Notes: generated by a model from the sequence alone, not told the origin. Shown: positions 53,282-63,827, numbered from the stretch's first letter. The stretch: DNA of 64,000 bases from Bacillota bacterium (GCA_021821465.1 JAKACM010000004.1:1-64000), one strand, 5' to 3'. Translations and numbers: made by a program.

Positions 53282-54334
53282 GTGAATTCGGAACTGCTGG
53301 GTGCGTTGGATGAGCTGGAAAGGGAAAAAGGAATCGATAAAGAAATCCTCTTCCAAGCCATCGAATCGGCATTAATCTCGGCATATCGGCGTAATTTTGC
53401 CTCCGCCCAAAACGTGCGCGTGCGGATCGACAGAATAACCGGAGCGACACAAGTCTGGGCACAGAAAACTGTCGTGGCGGAAGTCGAGGATCATCGTTTG
53501 GAAGTGGGTCTCGATGAGGCCAATGAAATGCGGCCGGGGTCAGTGGAAGGCGACGTCGTGGAGTTTGAGGTGACACCGAAGAATTTTGGGAGGATCGCAG
53601 CGCAAACGGCAAAACAAGTTATAGTGCAACGCATACGCGAAGCGGAACGTGGTCTCATATATGAGGAATTTGTGGGCCGAGAAGGTGACATTGTTACCGG
53701 AGTGGTTCAGCGGGCGGAACGTGGTTTGGTTTACATTGATCTCGGACGTGCGGAAGCGATTATGATCCTGGGAGAACAGGTCCCGGGGGAACGGCTCAGA
53801 ACAAACGAACGGGTAAAGTTGTACGTGGTAGAGGTCAAGAAGACAAATAAAGGTCCACAGATTTTTGTTTCTCGAAATCATCCGGGACTAATCAAACGGT
53901 TATTCGAATTGGAGGTTCCGGAGATTCATGACGGAGTTGTGGAGATCAAGGGAATAGCCCGGGAAGCCGGAGCCCGTACAAAAATTGCTGTGTGGTCCGA
54001 AGATCCCAATGTGGATCCCGTAGGCTCGTGTGTCGGCAATAAGGGGGCACGTGTTCAAGCGATTGTGCAGGAACTCCATGGTGAGAAACTTGACATTGTT
54101 CGCTGGGATCCCGATCCGACAGTTTTTGTGGCCAATGCTCTGTCTCCTGCTCAGGTTACCGAGGTTGCCGTCGATCCGACCACACGGGAAGCCCGGGTAG
54201 TGGTACCGGATAATCAACTATCTTTGGGAATTGGCAAAGAAGGACAGAATGCACGCTTGGCGGCGCGATTAACGGGATGGAAGGTGGATTTGCGTCCTGA
54301 ATCGCAAGTTTCCAACAACGGGAGTTGGTGGTAA
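53282..54334 (+). CDS. nusA: Transcription termination/antitermination factor NusA
   Basis: A 350-residue NusA. N-terminal RNA-polymerase-binding domain (LGALDELEREKGIDKEILF), S1 domain (about residues 135-200, DIVTGVVQRAERGLVYIDLG), and two KH domains (DPVGSCVGNKGARVQAIVQE and SLGIGKEGQNARLAARLTGW). No C-terminal acidic repeats, as in Bacillus. GTG 53282 follows TTAGGGGGG; stop overlaps ylxR start (TAATG). Confidence 0.96.
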   Translation: MNSELLGALDELEREKGIDKEILFQAIESALISAYRRNFASAQNVRVRIDRITGATQVWAQKTVVAEVEDHRLEVGLDEANEMRPGSVEGDVVEFEVTPKNFGRIAAQTAKQVIVQRIREAERGLIYEEFVGREGDIVTGVVQRAERGLVYIDLGRAEAIMILGEQVPGERLRTNERVKLYVVEVKKTNKGPQIFVSRNHPGLIKRLFELEVPEIHDGVVEIKGIAREAGARTKIAVWSEDPNVDPVGSCVGNKGARVQAIVQELHGEKLDIVRWDPDPTVFVANALSPAQVTEVAVDPTTREARVVVPDNQLSLGIGKEGQNARLAARLTGWKVDLRPESQVSNNGSWW

Positions 54335-54612
54335 TGAAACCGAAGAAAATTCCCATGCGGACTTGTGTGGCATGTCGAACAACACGACCGAAAAGGGATT
54401 TGATCCGGATTGTCCGAAGTCCTCAAGGTACAGTTATTATTGATGGCCGAGGCAAGATGTCGGGACGGGGAGCTTATATTTGTCGGACAGTAGGGTGTTT
54501 TGATCAGGCAGTCAAGTCCAAAAGACTTGAGGGTGCTCTGGATGTCGTGCTCCCGAACGAAGTTATTCAGCAATTACGGGAGCTCGTTGATAAGGAGAAC
54601 GTCAGTGGATAA
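54334..54612 (+). CDS. ylxR: YlxR/RnpM, RNase P modulator
   Basis: A 92-residue small basic RNA-binding protein. The family motif RTCVACRTTRPKRDLIRIVR, and GRGAYICRTVGCFDQAVK with its cysteines, are clear. In Bacillus the homologue RnpM binds and inhibits RNase P RNA. ATG 54334 is coupled to the nusA stop. Confidence 0.92.
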   Translation: MKPKKIPMRTCVACRTTRPKRDLIRIVRSPQGTVIIDGRGKMSGRGAYICRTVGCFDQAVKSKRLEGALDVVLPNEVIQQLRELVDKENVSG

Positions 54613-55141
54613 GAACTGGTTGAACTGGATAGGTTTGGCGAAACGTGCTGGCCAATTGGCTCCCGGACATAACCAAGTGCAAAAGGCGATGCAGGAAAGA
54701 ACGGCAAAATTGGTTCTGATCGCTCTGGATTCCGGGGAGTCAGTTTATCGCAAGTACCACCTGTGGGCCCAAAATTTGCAGATTCCGATGGCTCAGGCAG
54801 GAAGCATGTTGGATCTTGGACGGGCCATGGGTATGGGCCCGCACGCGGTACTTGCGATATTGGACAAGAACATCGCCAACCGGCTGGCGACCCAGTTAAG
54901 AGTTTCATCGGGGGGGAACAGTTTTGACGGAAAAAGAAAAAGTGCGCGTGTACGAACTAGCCAAGGAAGTAAAACTGGACAGCCGGCGTCTAATCGATCT
55001 GCTCCATCGTCTGCACGTGGAAAACATCAAAAATCACATGAGTACGGTGGAGCCCGAAGCGGTCCAAACGGTCAAAGATATCATGGAGGGAAAGTTGCCT
55101 CCCGAGCCGACAAGTACTCCGGCCCCGGTAAGAAAGACTGA
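54605..55141 (+). CDS. ylxQ: YlxQ, L7Ae-like RNA-binding protein with long basic tail
   Basis: The first 105 residues are an L7Ae/YlxQ domain ([21 protein letters not shown] ... LVLIALDSG ... [16 protein letters not shown]), binding kink-turn RNA. It continues for about 73 more codons as a Ser/Gly/Lys/Arg-rich tail, in a different frame through the first 218 bases of infB, to a stop at 55139-55141. GTG 54605 follows AAGGAG. Homologues normally stop near residue 105. The tail may be real or the frame merely unclosed. Confidence 0.85.
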   Translation: MDKNWLNWIGLAKRAGQLAPGHNQVQKAMQERTAKLVLIALDSGESVYRKYHLWAQNLQIPMAQAGSMLDLGRAMGMGPHAVLAILDKNIANRLATQLRVSSGGNSFDGKRKSARVRTSQGSKTGQPASNRSAPSSARGKHQKSHEYGGARSGPNGQRYHGGKVASRADKYSGPGKKD

Positions 55142-57590
55142 GGCGAGGCCGGCACAAGAGGCTCCGGTGCGGCGAGGGGTTCACACTCCGTCGGAGAAGG
55201 TGCAAAAGGAACCGACTTCTCAGTCGGTGACCAAACGGCCCGTAACAGGAAATACCGGTTCAAACAACCGCCAGTCAACACAAGGCAATACTCCGCCCGG
55301 ACGCAATTTTAATGAGCGGCGCAATCAGCGCACGGGATCTTACGGGGAGCATAACCGTTATGATTCATCGTCAAATGCCAGGCGATCTAATGCCCCGACT
55401 AATCAAAGGCCGCAGAGTGGTGCTAATCAAAGACCGCAGAGTGGTGGCCGGCCCTCGGGCCATTCCCAGCCCAATTCCCGACCGGGAGTGGGATCAGAGC
55501 GCCGATCATCCGGCAGTGCCCCTGGTTCGGGACGTCCTTCAAGCGGAGGTTACCAAAAGCCGAATACGAATTCTCACCCGACGGGGCAAAGGGGTAATCA
55601 GCCGTACCGCTCAAGTTCTAAGCCGCTGACAGTTCCTCCCGCTCCTACTCAGGCAACACGGCCTAGCAAGGACCAAAACAGGCGCGGCAGCCACAATAAC
55701 AAGGATCGCCGGAATGCCTATGACCAAGGGGCGCGGCGCCGCGGCGAATGGAATGAGGAGCGTTACGGCAGTAAGAAACGTAAATCACAAAAGGCCGCGA
55801 CTATACATCAGACGGATGTGTCCATGCCGCCGGTTCAACGTCACGTTGTTCTTTCCGGTACCATTCTGGTCAAGGATTTGGCCGATCAGTTGGGAGTTAA
55901 GGCCAATGAATTGATAAAACGCCTGATCGCGTTAGGTGTGATGGCCGGGGTGAATCAGGAGCTTGATCGGGATACCGCGACAATTGTTGCAACCGAATTG
56001 GGGGCAAGGGTAGAGGAACGGGCCACTCAGGAAGAACAGGAAGAATTGATCTTGCAAGGAGAAGAAGACAAACCCGAAAGTCAGACCGAGAGACCTCCGG
56101 TGGTGACGGTAATGGGGCACGTCGACCATGGGAAAACATCCCTTCTGGATCGTATTCGGGCCACACGGGTAACGCAATCCGAGGCAGGGGGCATTACACA
56201 GCACATTGGAGCATCGGTTATTGAATGGCATGATCGCAGAGTGGTATTTTTGGACACCCCTGGACATGAGGCTTTTACCTCTATGCGGGCCCGAGGTGCG
56301 CAGGTGACTGATGTTGCCGTATTGGTTGTCGCAGCCAATGACGGGGTCATGCCTCAGACCATTGAGGCTATTAACCACGCTAAGGCCGCCAATGTGCCTA
56401 TTGTGGTGGCCATTAATAAAATCGATTTGCCCGATGCCAATCCCGACAAGGTGCGAACCGAACTGAGCCATTTTGATCTTATTGCCGAAGAGTGGGGCGG
56501 CAATACTATTATGGTTCCGGTTTCGGCTCGTTCCGGGGAAGGCATCGACCGGTTGCTCGAAGCCCTAATCCTTCAGGCCGATGTGCTGGAACTGAAGGCC
56601 AACGCTAAAAGGGCTGCTCAAGGGACTATCATCGAAGCAAAGCTTGACAAAGGGCGAGGCCCTGTGGCCACGGTTTTGGTTTCGAAAGGCCGATTGAACG
56701 TCGGAGACGTTTTTGTCGCCGGATCCGTGTATGGACGTGTGCGGGCTTTGATTAATGACCGAGGTCAGCGGGTGAAAAATGCGGGACCATCCATGCCCGT
56801 GGAGGTTCTAGGCTTCAACCAGCTACCGGAAGCCGGTGATGACTTTGTCATTTTGGCCGATGAGAAACAAGCCAAGACGATAGCAGACTCCCGTCAAGAG
56901 CGTGTGCGCCGGCAATCCGAAGGCGGAGGACACGGAGTGTCCCTTGATGACTTTTTGCAACGTCTTAAAGACGAAGCGGTGAAGGATCTGAATTTGGTTA
57001 TTAAGGCCGACGTCCATGGTTCGGCGGAAGCTTTGGGCCAGTCTGTAATAAAGTTGTCGAATGACGAGGTGCGGGTGCGGGTTTTGCACTCGGGAGTGGG
57101 CACCGTGACCGAAACCGATGTCATGTTGGCTCAGGCATCACACGCCATTATTGTGGGATTCGGAGTCAGTGTCCAAACTAAAGCACGCCAGATCGCTGAA
57201 AAAGAGCACGTGGACATTCGAAGCTACCGTGTGATTTATGATGCGATTGACGACATTAACAAGGCATTGAAAGGAATGCTGGAACCCAAATACGAGGAAG
57301 TCATCCTCGGACGCGCTGAAGTGCGTGAAGTGTTCCGGGTGCCTAAAATTGGGGCAGTGGCAGGCTGTTATGTGACTGACGGAAAGATCCTGCGCAACGG
57401 CAAGACTCGAGTGTTGCGGGACGGTTCCGTAGTTCATGAAGGAAATATTGGCTCGCTGAAACGGTTTAAGGATGATGTTCGGGAAGTGACGACAAACTTT
57501 GAATGCGGGATTGGTCTTGAGAAATTTAACGATATTAAAGTGGGGGACATTTTTGAGGTGTTCACCGAGGAAGAGGTTAAGGCCAGTTGA
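54924..57590 (+). CDS. infB: Translation initiation factor IF-2
   Basis: An 888-residue IF-2 that brings initiator tRNA to the ribosome. The N-terminal helix domain [20 protein letters not shown] is followed by a long Ser/Gly/Arg/Asn-rich linker (about 60-270) with a short RPQSGANQ-type repeat, then the G domain with [14 protein letters not shown] (P loop), DTPGHEAF and NKIDLP, and domains II-IV. TTG 54924 follows GGGGGG. The 5' end lies inside the ylxQ frame. Confidence 0.96.
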   Translation: MTEKEKVRVYELAKEVKLDSRRLIDLLHRLHVENIKNHMSTVEPEAVQTVKDIMEGKLPPEPTSTPAPVRKTEARPAQEAPVRRGVHTPSEKVQKEPTSQSVTKRPVTGNTGSNNRQSTQGNTPPGRNFNERRNQRTGSYGEHNRYDSSSNARRSNAPTNQRPQSGANQRPQSGGRPSGHSQPNSRPGVGSERRSSGSAPGSGRPSSGGYQKPNTNSHPTGQRGNQPYRSSSKPLTVPPAPTQATRPSKDQNRRGSHNNKDRRNAYDQGARRRGEWNEERYGSKKRKSQKAATIHQTDVSMPPVQRHVVLSGTILVKDLADQLGVKANELIKRLIALGVMAGVNQELDRDTATIVATELGARVEERATQEEQEELILQGEEDKPESQTERPPVVTVMGHVDHGKTSLLDRIRATRVTQSEAGGITQHIGASVIEWHDRRVVFLDTPGHEAFTSMRARGAQVTDVAVLVVAANDGVMPQTIEAINHAKAANVPIVVAINKIDLPDANPDKVRTELSHFDLIAEEWGGNTIMVPVSARSGEGIDRLLEALILQADVLELKANAKRAAQGTIIEAKLDKGRGPVATVLVSKGRLNVGDVFVAGSVYGRVRALINDRGQRVKNAGPSMPVEVLGFNQLPEAGDDFVILADEKQAKTIADSRQERVRRQSEGGGHGVSLDDFLQRLKDEAVKDLNLVIKADVHGSAEALGQSVIKLSNDEVRVRVLHSGVGTVTETDVMLAQASHAIIVGFGVSVQTKARQIAEKEHVDIRSYRVIYDAIDDINKALKGMLEPKYEEVILGRAEVREVFRVPKIGAVAGCYVTDGKILRNGKTRVLRDGSVVHEGNIGSLKRFKDDVREVTTNFECGIGLEKFNDIKVGDIFEVFTEEEVKAS

Positions 57591-57614
57591 AAAGGTGAAA
57601 GTAGGTGAGTGGCG

Positions 57615-57962
57615 ATGAATAAGGCCCGCGCCCAACGCATTGCTTTAGCAATTCAGCAAGAACTTGGTAAAATGCTGCAGAAGGACGTCAAAGATCCGAG
57701 GATCGGCTTTGTGAGCATTTTACATGTTGAGCTGTCCCGTGACCTATCGGTAGCTAAAGTGTTTGTGAGTCATTTGGGAACACAGGAAGAAGCGGACGCC
57801 AGCCTTGCCGGACTTAGGAGTGCCACACCCTTTTTGCGAGGAGAGGTTGCCCGTCGCTTACATTTGCGGCTGGCACCTCAACTGGACTTTCGGCAAGATT
57901 CATCAATAGTGGAAAGCATGCACATTCAGGATATTTTGCGGCAGCTGCCAAATCGAGAATGA
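57615..57962 (+). CDS. rbfA: Ribosome-binding factor A
   Basis: A 115-residue RbfA, a 30S maturation factor with a KH-like fold. RAQRIALAIQQELGKMLQKD and KDPRIGFVSILHVELSRDLS are diagnostic. ATG 57615 with TAGGTGA upstream is preferred; GTG 57609 is two codons earlier. The nrnA gene that often follows rbfA is missing. Confidence 0.94.
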   Translation: MNKARAQRIALAIQQELGKMLQKDVKDPRIGFVSILHVELSRDLSVAKVFVSHLGTQEEADASLAGLRSATPFLRGEVARRLHLRLAPQLDFRQDSSIVESMHIQDILRQLPNRE

Positions 57963-58014
57963 TATCGGCGTCGAGATTTCGTTCCGGGCGGAACAGGTTA
58001 AAGAGGTATCTCGC

Positions 58015-58881
58015 GTGTTAAACGGATTTTTGAACGTCTATAAGCCGTCGGGAATGTCTTCCCACCAGGTTGTGTCGAAGATCCGGCAGATGGCCGGACA
58101 GAAACAGGTTGGTCATGCGGGTACCTTGGATCCCACGGCAGAAGGCGTTTTGCCTATTGCCATGGGATCTTACACCCGCCTTTTGGAGTGGACCAATCTC
58201 GTTCCGAAAACATACCGGACGCAAATGACGCTCGGTATTCAAACTCATAGCGGGGATCAAGAAGGGTACGTGGTGGCTGAATCCGGAGATCCTTTTCCCG
58301 ATTGCGAGCAAATAGTCATGGCGGTGAGATGGCTACAGGGGAAAATTTTGCAGTTTCCGCCGCAAGTTTCCGCACTGAAACAAGGCGGGCAGAGGGCTTA
58401 CGATCTGGTCCGAAGAGGCAAGACATCATGGATTGCACCAAGATTTGCGATGATCCAGGACATTCGGTTGACCGGGGGCCACAACCGATCTTGGTGGCTT
58501 GAATTGAGTGTGGGGTCGGGGACTTACATCCGGGCGATCGTCAGAGATCTGGGATTTATCCTTGGCCACGCTGCATCTGTGCAGGCTCTTCAGCGAATTC
58601 AGGTGGGAAGTTTTAGGGCAGATGATGCTCACAGTCTTGATCAACTCAATAAGTCACGCGATTGGAAAGGTCTATTGCTTACTCACCCTTCCTTATTGGT
58701 GATTCCCACCATTGCGATTAAGGATTACCAGATACGTAATCTCATTCAAGGGAAACTTTCCGCGATTCCTCATATTGAGGGGGTGGAAGGAGTGGTGGGA
58801 TTGAGTTATAACGATGTCATTGTTGCGGTCGTAGAAGGACCCCCGTGGCATTTTCGTAAAGTTCTGGCAAAGGATGAATAA
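58015..58881 (+). CDS. truB: tRNA pseudouridine-55 synthase
   Basis: A 288-residue TruB. LNVYKPSGMSSHQVVSKIR and the catalytic-Asp motif GHAGTLDPTAEGVLPIAMG (Asp near residue 40), then YDLVRRGKT and the C-terminal PUA domain. GTG 58015 follows AAAGAGGTATC. Overlaps ribF by eight bases. Confidence 0.95.
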   Translation: MLNGFLNVYKPSGMSSHQVVSKIRQMAGQKQVGHAGTLDPTAEGVLPIAMGSYTRLLEWTNLVPKTYRTQMTLGIQTHSGDQEGYVVAESGDPFPDCEQIVMAVRWLQGKILQFPPQVSALKQGGQRAYDLVRRGKTSWIAPRFAMIQDIRLTGGHNRSWWLELSVGSGTYIRAIVRDLGFILGHAASVQALQRIQVGSFRADDAHSLDQLNKSRDWKGLLLTHPSLLVIPTIAIKDYQIRNLIQGKLSAIPHIEGVEGVVGLSYNDVIVAVVEGPPWHFRKVLAKDE

Positions 58882-59806
58882 ATGGATGGAACGTCTAACA
58901 CAAACCGATCCTAAAATTTCAACGGTGGTCCTTATTGGCAATTTCGACGGGGTTCATGCAGGACACCAGGCTCTAATCAGGCAAGCCAAGAGAATAAGTC
59001 AGAAACATCACTGGCCGGTGGTGGCCTTAACCTTTGATCCCCATCCCTCTGTTGTATTGCGGCCTCATCCCCCCAAGAAGTATCTGATTACCCCCTTAGA
59101 TTTAAAAATTTACTGGATGGAATATTACGGCGTAGATTATGTGAGTGTGCTTTCTTTTAATCATGAGTTGGCTATGGTTCCTCCAATGGCCTTTCTGACT
59201 TTGGAAGTGCGTCAAAAACTCAGGGCAGAGGCTGTTGTGGTGGGTTACAATTTCACTTTTGGTGCGGGAGGCACCGGCAGTATTGAAACCTTGAAAAACT
59301 GGGGAGAGCTAACCGGAGTGAAAGTTCGCATTGTCGAACCCATAAACACCGAGTCACTGGTTGTGTCGAGTTCCGCCATCCGCCAATATATTATCGAAGG
59401 GCATATTAGTGAAGCCAACAATTTGCTGGCTCACCCTTTTAGTGTGCAAGGGGTGGCTCAGAAGGGTGCGGGACGTGGGTCTCAAATCGGAATACCTACG
59501 CTCAATTGTCTTCCGCCGTCCCAACAGATTATGCCGCCTTTTGGGGTTTACGCGGGGTATCTCAGCTTAAACGGCTCCGAGACAAGATGGCCGGGTGTAG
59601 CTAACTGGGGAATTCGTCCTACGTTCCAGGGTGAAGAGGCCGTATTTGAAGTGCATGTTATCGACCGAGATCTCGGAGATCTTCATGATCAATCGATGCG
59701 CTTTGATTTTTATCACTCACTGAGGCCGGAAAAGAAGTTTGACCGGATTGAAGCTCTTGTCAGCCAGATTCGGCAAGATATCGACCAAGCCCGTAAGTTG
59801 CTCTAA
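58874..59806 (+). CDS. ribF: Bifunctional riboflavin kinase / FAD synthetase
   Basis: A 310-residue enzyme making FMN then FAD. N-terminal adenylyltransferase: VVLIGNFDGVHAGHQALI, TFDPHPSVVL and VVGYNFTFGAGGTG; C-terminal kinase: GRGSQIGIPTLN and GVANWGIRPTF. ATG 58874 lies in the truB end. Confidence 0.95.
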   Translation: MNKWMERLTQTDPKISTVVLIGNFDGVHAGHQALIRQAKRISQKHHWPVVALTFDPHPSVVLRPHPPKKYLITPLDLKIYWMEYYGVDYVSVLSFNHELAMVPPMAFLTLEVRQKLRAEAVVVGYNFTFGAGGTGSIETLKNWGELTGVKVRIVEPINTESLVVSSSAIRQYIIEGHISEANNLLAHPFSVQGVAQKGAGRGSQIGIPTLNCLPPSQQIMPPFGVYAGYLSLNGSETRWPGVANWGIRPTFQGEEAVFEVHVIDRDLGDLHDQSMRFDFYHSLRPEKKFDRIEALVSQIRQDIDQARKLL

Positions 59807-60062
59807 AGAATGGGGTATGATACAATTAACTGTCTTTGGATTGGAGTTAGCTTAACGTAAACCGGAATCTGACAAAAATGGTTGGCAGGACTCAGCACAT
59901 ATGTTGCAGAGGATTCGGGTTTGGCCGTGTGTAAGTGAATCGGCTTTATCGGCGAACAGGAATTACCCAACCGACTCGACAGGTTTATCAGGACGGCGTG
60001 GCACTCAATCCTGGATCTTTGAGTAAGACGCATTCACGGTTGGTCAGAAGGGGGGGAACACG
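59798..60062 (+). promoter_or_regulatory. rpsO promoter and structured leader
   Basis: TTGCTC 59798-59803, 17-base spacer, TACAAT 59821-59826 with TG at 59818-59819, lying across the ribF end. The leader is about 230 nt. A hairpin ACTCAA 60003-60008 with TTGAGT 60019-60024 is extended by GCGT 59996-59999 with ACGC 60028-60031 across a 3x3 internal loop (GGC/AAG), 30 bases before rpsO. A site for S15 autoregulation is plausible. Confidence 0.5.
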
Positions 60063-60332
60063 ATGGCCCTCGAAGCAAGAGACAAGCAGGCCATCATTGC
60101 GGCTAATCGGCTGCATGAATCGGACACGGGGTCGCCGGAAGTTCAAGTCGCACTGTTGACTCAACGCATTATAGAACTCACCGAGCACCTGAAGATACAC
60201 AAAAAGGACCATCATTCCCGTCGCGGTTTACTGACAATGGTGGGCCACCGTCGGGCATTGCTGAATTACCTGCGAAATACCGACAGCGCGAGATATCGTG
60301 CGCTGATAAAACGGCTGGGATTACGTCGATAG
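60063..60332 (+). CDS. rpsO: 30S ribosomal protein S15
   Basis: The 89-residue S15, an early binder of 16S r[19 protein letters not shown] and the [17 protein letters not shown] segment are invariant. Strong GGGGGGG site before ATG 60063. Its stop lies in the following hairpin. Confidence 0.97.
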   Translation: MALEARDKQAIIAANRLHESDTGSPEVQVALLTQRIIELTEHLKIHKKDHHSRRGLLTMVGHRRALLNYLRNTDSARYRALIKRLGLRR

Positions 60333-60356
60333 AGCGGGATACTCCCGCTCTATTTT
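60329..60356 (+). terminator. rpsO-pnp intrinsic terminator/attenuator
   Basis: ATAGAGCGGGA (60329-60339) pairs perfectly with TCCCGCTCTAT (60343-60353), loop TAC, followed by TTT. It overlaps the rpsO stop codon and is likely a partial terminator before pnp. The structure may also be a processing signal. Confidence 0.85.
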
Positions 60357-60405
60357 CCAATGCGGATATCATTGGTATCGTGATTTTGTGTACAGGAGGG
60401 TATGT

Positions 60406-62616
60406 ATGGAGGCTATTACTACCGACTTTTTGGTAGGCGGCCGCACTTTGACACTTGAAACCGGGAATATGGCACGGCAGGCCAATGGTTCAGTGGTCGT
60501 TCGCTATGGTGACACCGTCGTGCTCGTGACTGTTGTCGCGTCTCGAGAACCCAGGGAAAATGCAGATTTTTTCCCATTGACGGTGGATGTGGAAGAGCGG
60601 TTGTATGCCGTGGGGAAGATACCGGGAGGTTATATTAAACGTGAAGGCCGACCCAGCGAGTCGGCAATTTTGGCTGCCCGCTTAACTGACCGACCCATTC
60701 GTCCACTTTTCCCGGAGGGTCTACGCCACGATGTCCATGTTGTCGTGAGTATTTTGTCCGTAGACTATGATTATTCACCGGAAATTTGTGGCATGATTGG
60801 AGCTTCGGCGGCCTTGAGTATTTCTGATATTCCGTTTGACGGGCCCATTGCAGCTGTCCAAGTGGGTTATATCGACGGACAGTTTATCATTAACCCCACA
60901 AGTGAACAAGACAGGCAAAGTCATTTGAAACTGATGATTGCGGGAACTTATGACGCCATTTTGATGATTGAAGCTGGCGCCAACATCGTTCCTGAATCCG
61001 TGATATTAGATGCGATTTTATTTGGACACGAAGAAATACGTCGCATCATTGAGGGCATCCGGAATTTCCAACAGATTGTGGCCAGACCTAAGGCCGAATA
61101 TCCTCTGTTCCTGCCGTCAGCCGAATTGATGGAAACGAGTCGAGAGCTCGGCTGGGACAAACTGCTCGAGGCGATGCGCAATAGTGATAAGCGACAGCGG
61201 GGAGAAAATATTGAAAAGGTCAACCGCGAGCTCAAGGAAATTTTACTTGAGCGTTTTCCTGACGAAGAGACTATGATCTCCGGCACTCTTAAGAAAGTGC
61301 TAAAAGAGGTCGTTCGTTACGCCATCATCCATGACGGTATTCGCCCCGATGGTCGGGAAAAGGACGAAATTCGGCCAATTTCTATTGAGGTGGGCGTCTT
61401 GCCCCGAGTTCACGGCACGGGGTTGTTTACAAGAGGGCAAACTCAGGCACTGACGGCGATGACCTTAGGCCCTTTGTCGGACCAACAGATGCTGGATGGC
61501 ATTGGAGTGGAGGAATCACGCCGCTATTTGCATCATTACAATTTCCCGCCGTTTGCCACCGGGGAATCCGGACCGATGCGAGGACCCAATCGCCGCGCCA
61601 TTGGCCACGGGGTTTTAGCCGGACGTGCTTTGGAAGCTGTCATTCCGTCCGAAGAAGAATTCCCGTATACTTTACGACTCGTTTCAGACATTCTGGAATC
61701 TAATGGCTCCAGTTCTATGGCTTCGGTGTGTGGCAGCACACTGGCTTTGATGGACGGAGGAGTCCCTATCAAGGCACCTGTGGCGGGAATAGCCATGGGA
61801 CTCGTAAAGAATGATGAAGGTGTCGTGGTGTTGACCGATATTCAAGGACTCGAAGATGCGTTAGGGGACATGGATTTCAAAGTGGCGGGGACGAGGGACG
61901 GTGTTACCGCTATCCAGATGGACATCAAAATTCACGGTCTGGATCGGGAAATTTTAGAAATCGCGTTACAGCAAGCCCGTAAAGCGCGTTTGGAAATTCT
62001 GGACATGATAGAAGCGGTAATTCCCGAACCGCGGAAGGAACTTTCCTTGTATGCGCCCCGGATTTTGACCATGCAGATTGATCCCGAGAAAATCGGCGCT
62101 GTAATAGGACCCGGAGGCAAAACGATTAACAAAATTATCGACAGCACAAGAATTGGCGACAAGAAGGTGGAAATAGACATTGAGGATGATGGTATCATTT
62201 ACATCGCGTCTATGGACGAAGAGATTGCGCGTCGTGCTCAAAAAATGATCGAAGGCCTCACCCGAACTCTTGAGGTGGGGGAGATTTTTGAAGGACATGT
62301 GTCTCGCCTTAAGGACTTCGGCGCTTTTGTGGAAATCCTTCCGGGTAAAGAAGGACTGGTGCATATATCCCAGTTGTCCTATAACCATGTGAACAAGGTG
62401 ACAGATGTGATTGCGGTCGGTGATCCCTTAATGGTCAAGATCATCGAAATTGACTCCGTGGGGCGAATCAATTTATCTCATAAGGATACACTCCCGGTAC
62501 CGGACGGATATGATCCGTCAAAGCCGCGCCCGTCCCATGATCGCATGCATGATCATTCATCGCATGACAAAACATCGCATAAGCGTGCCGGTGCACATGG
62601 CCCCACCCGCCGTTGA
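60406..62616 (+). CDS. pnp: Polyribonucleotide nucleotidyltransferase
   Basis: A 736-residue phosphorolytic exoribonuclease of the RNA degradosome. Two RNase PH domains (first with [20 protein letters not shown], second with [32 protein letters not shown] and the Asp of DMDFKVAGT), then KH ([12 protein letters not shown]) and S1 ([20 protein letters not shown]). A His/Ser-rich tail follows. ATG 60406 with ACAGGAGGG is chosen; the track-length frame from 60388 is six codons longer. Confidence 0.96.
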   Translation: MEAITTDFLVGGRTLTLETGNMARQANGSVVVRYGDTVVLVTVVASREPRENADFFPLTVDVEERLYAVGKIPGGYIKREGRPSESAILAARLTDRPIRPLFPEGLRHDVHVVVSILSVDYDYSPEICGMIGASAALSISDIPFDGPIAAVQVGYIDGQFIINPTSEQDRQSHLKLMIAGTYDAILMIEAGANIVPESVILDAILFGHEEIRRIIEGIRNFQQIVARPKAEYPLFLPSAELMETSRELGWDKLLEAMRNSDKRQRGENIEKVNRELKEILLERFPDEETMISGTLKKVLKEVVRYAIIHDGIRPDGREKDEIRPISIEVGVLPRVHGTGLFTRGQTQALTAMTLGPLSDQQMLDGIGVEESRRYLHHYNFPPFATGESGPMRGPNRRAIGHGVLAGRALEAVIPSEEEFPYTLRLVSDILESNGSSSMASVCGSTLALMDGGVPIKAPVAGIAMGLVKNDEGVVVLTDIQGLEDALGDMDFKVAGTRDGVTAIQMDIKIHGLDREILEIALQQARKARLEILDMIEAVIPEPRKELSLYAPRILTMQIDPEKIGAVIGPGGKTINKIIDSTRIGDKKVEIDIEDDGIIYIASMDEEIARRAQKMIEGLTRTLEVGEIFEGHVSRLKDFGAFVEILPGKEGLVHISQLSYNHVNKVTDVIAVGDPLMVKIIEIDSVGRINLSHKDTLPVPDGYDPSKPRPSHDRMHDHSSHDKTSHKRAGAHGPTRR

Positions 62617-63083
62617 TTCTTTGTAATCAATGGAAAGGAGAGATGGCCAAGATGATGTGCTCACCCTAGGTGAGGGGTACGGACTGGGGGCACGTTTTCA
62701 GCATTTCCCAAAACGGAGACGGTAATGAGCAGGTTGGAAAAAGCTCAAGCCGCCCGTTTTTTTGTTTTCGGCGGAGAAGAATGACAGCTTAGCAAGCCCA
62801 TTATCCGCCGAAAAAGTTACCGGGAATTCAAAATTGTTCGAGAGCAACGATTCTTGAGGTTTTGATGGAACTTTCTTCTTTCCTCCCCTGTTTAGATTAA
62901 TGAATTTTACCACCATACGGAATTAGTAGTTCATTGTCCTTCATCAGGGCCGTTTATCAGTGACATTTTTCCTGCATTTTGTGCGGAAATTTGTCAATCC
63001 TTCTTTTAATTGAGGGTTCTACTTTGGCCATTATGGCCATAGGACAAGAAAGAGGCAATGTCAGTTGGAAGGAGTATTTTTCG
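62617..63083 (+). terminator. pnp terminator and ylxY upstream region
   Basis: ACGG 62713-62716 with CCGT 62754-62757, and GAGC 62727-62730 with GCTC 62743-62746, nest into a GC-rich stem followed by seven T (62757-62763), an intrinsic terminator for pnp. A further inverted repeat TTTCGGCGG/CCGCCGAAA lies near 62766-62813. No other gene is seen before ylxY. Confidence 0.6.
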
Positions 63084-63827
63084 ATGTGGATCAAAGTGAT
63101 TTCTCTACGCTCCCCTACCATAAAGTTATTGTCGGTGATGGCGGTGTTAATCATCAGTGTGATGATTTTCAATACCCCCGCGCCCCAAAAGGCGGCGGTG
63201 GATGCGCCCTTTGCGAATCCGGTCTACCGAGTGATTACCTCTCAACGTGCGATGGCATTGACTGTCAACGTGGTTTGGGGAACCCAGTATGTGCCGAAAA
63301 TGTTGGCGCTATTGCATCAGAATCATGTCGCCGCGACTTTTATGGTGGGTGGAGTATGGGCTCAAAAACACCCTAATCTTGTTCGCCAAATGGTGAAAGA
63401 TGGCATGGAAGTGGGCAATCACGGGTGGAATCATGGCCATCCGGCTAACATGTCCGTTAGCGAAAATGTTTTGGATATTGAGAAAACCAATGAGACGGTA
63501 CAAAAAGTGGCTAACGTCCTTCCCCGTGTCTATGCACCACCTTATGGAGAATTGGGCCCGTCGGTAATAAACGCCTCGGCAAAATTACACATGCCCTTGG
63601 TAATGTGGACGATTGATACAATTGATTGGCGCCCGTCGTCTCAAGTGCCTTATATCGTCAATAAAGTCATACAAAAGGCGAAGCCAGGAGCCATTGTTTT
63701 GATGCATCCTACTGATCGAAGTGTTTTGGCCCTGGGCGAGATCATTCAGGGGTTGAAGCAAGAGGGCTATCAGTTCGTAACGGTTTCGCACTTAATGAAA
63801 ATGGGCACACCCGCCACTGATGAGTGA
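63084..63827 (+). CDS. ylxY: YlxY/PdaB-like sporulation polysaccharide deacetylase
   Basis: A 247-residue, membrane-anchored (helix about residues 13-32) NodB-fold protein. The zinc motif GNHGWNHGH and the APPYGELG and LHP-like VLMHPTDRS loops are present, but the first motif reads LTVNVVWG where active enzymes have TFD, so the catalytic Asp is Asn. B. subtilis ylxY follows pnp in the same way. ATG 63084 is chosen because GGAAGGAG precedes it; the longer frame from 62979 is not family-like. Confidence 0.85.
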   Translation: MWIKVISLRSPTIKLLSVMAVLIISVMIFNTPAPQKAAVDAPFANPVYRVITSQRAMALTVNVVWGTQYVPKMLALLHQNHVAATFMVGGVWAQKHPNLVRQMVKDGMEVGNHGWNHGHPANMSVSENVLDIEKTNETVQKVANVLPRVYAPPYGELGPSVINASAKLHMPLVMWTIDTIDWRPSSQVPYIVNKVIQKAKPGAIVLMHPTDRSVLALGEIIQGLKQEGYQFVTVSHLMKMGTPATDE

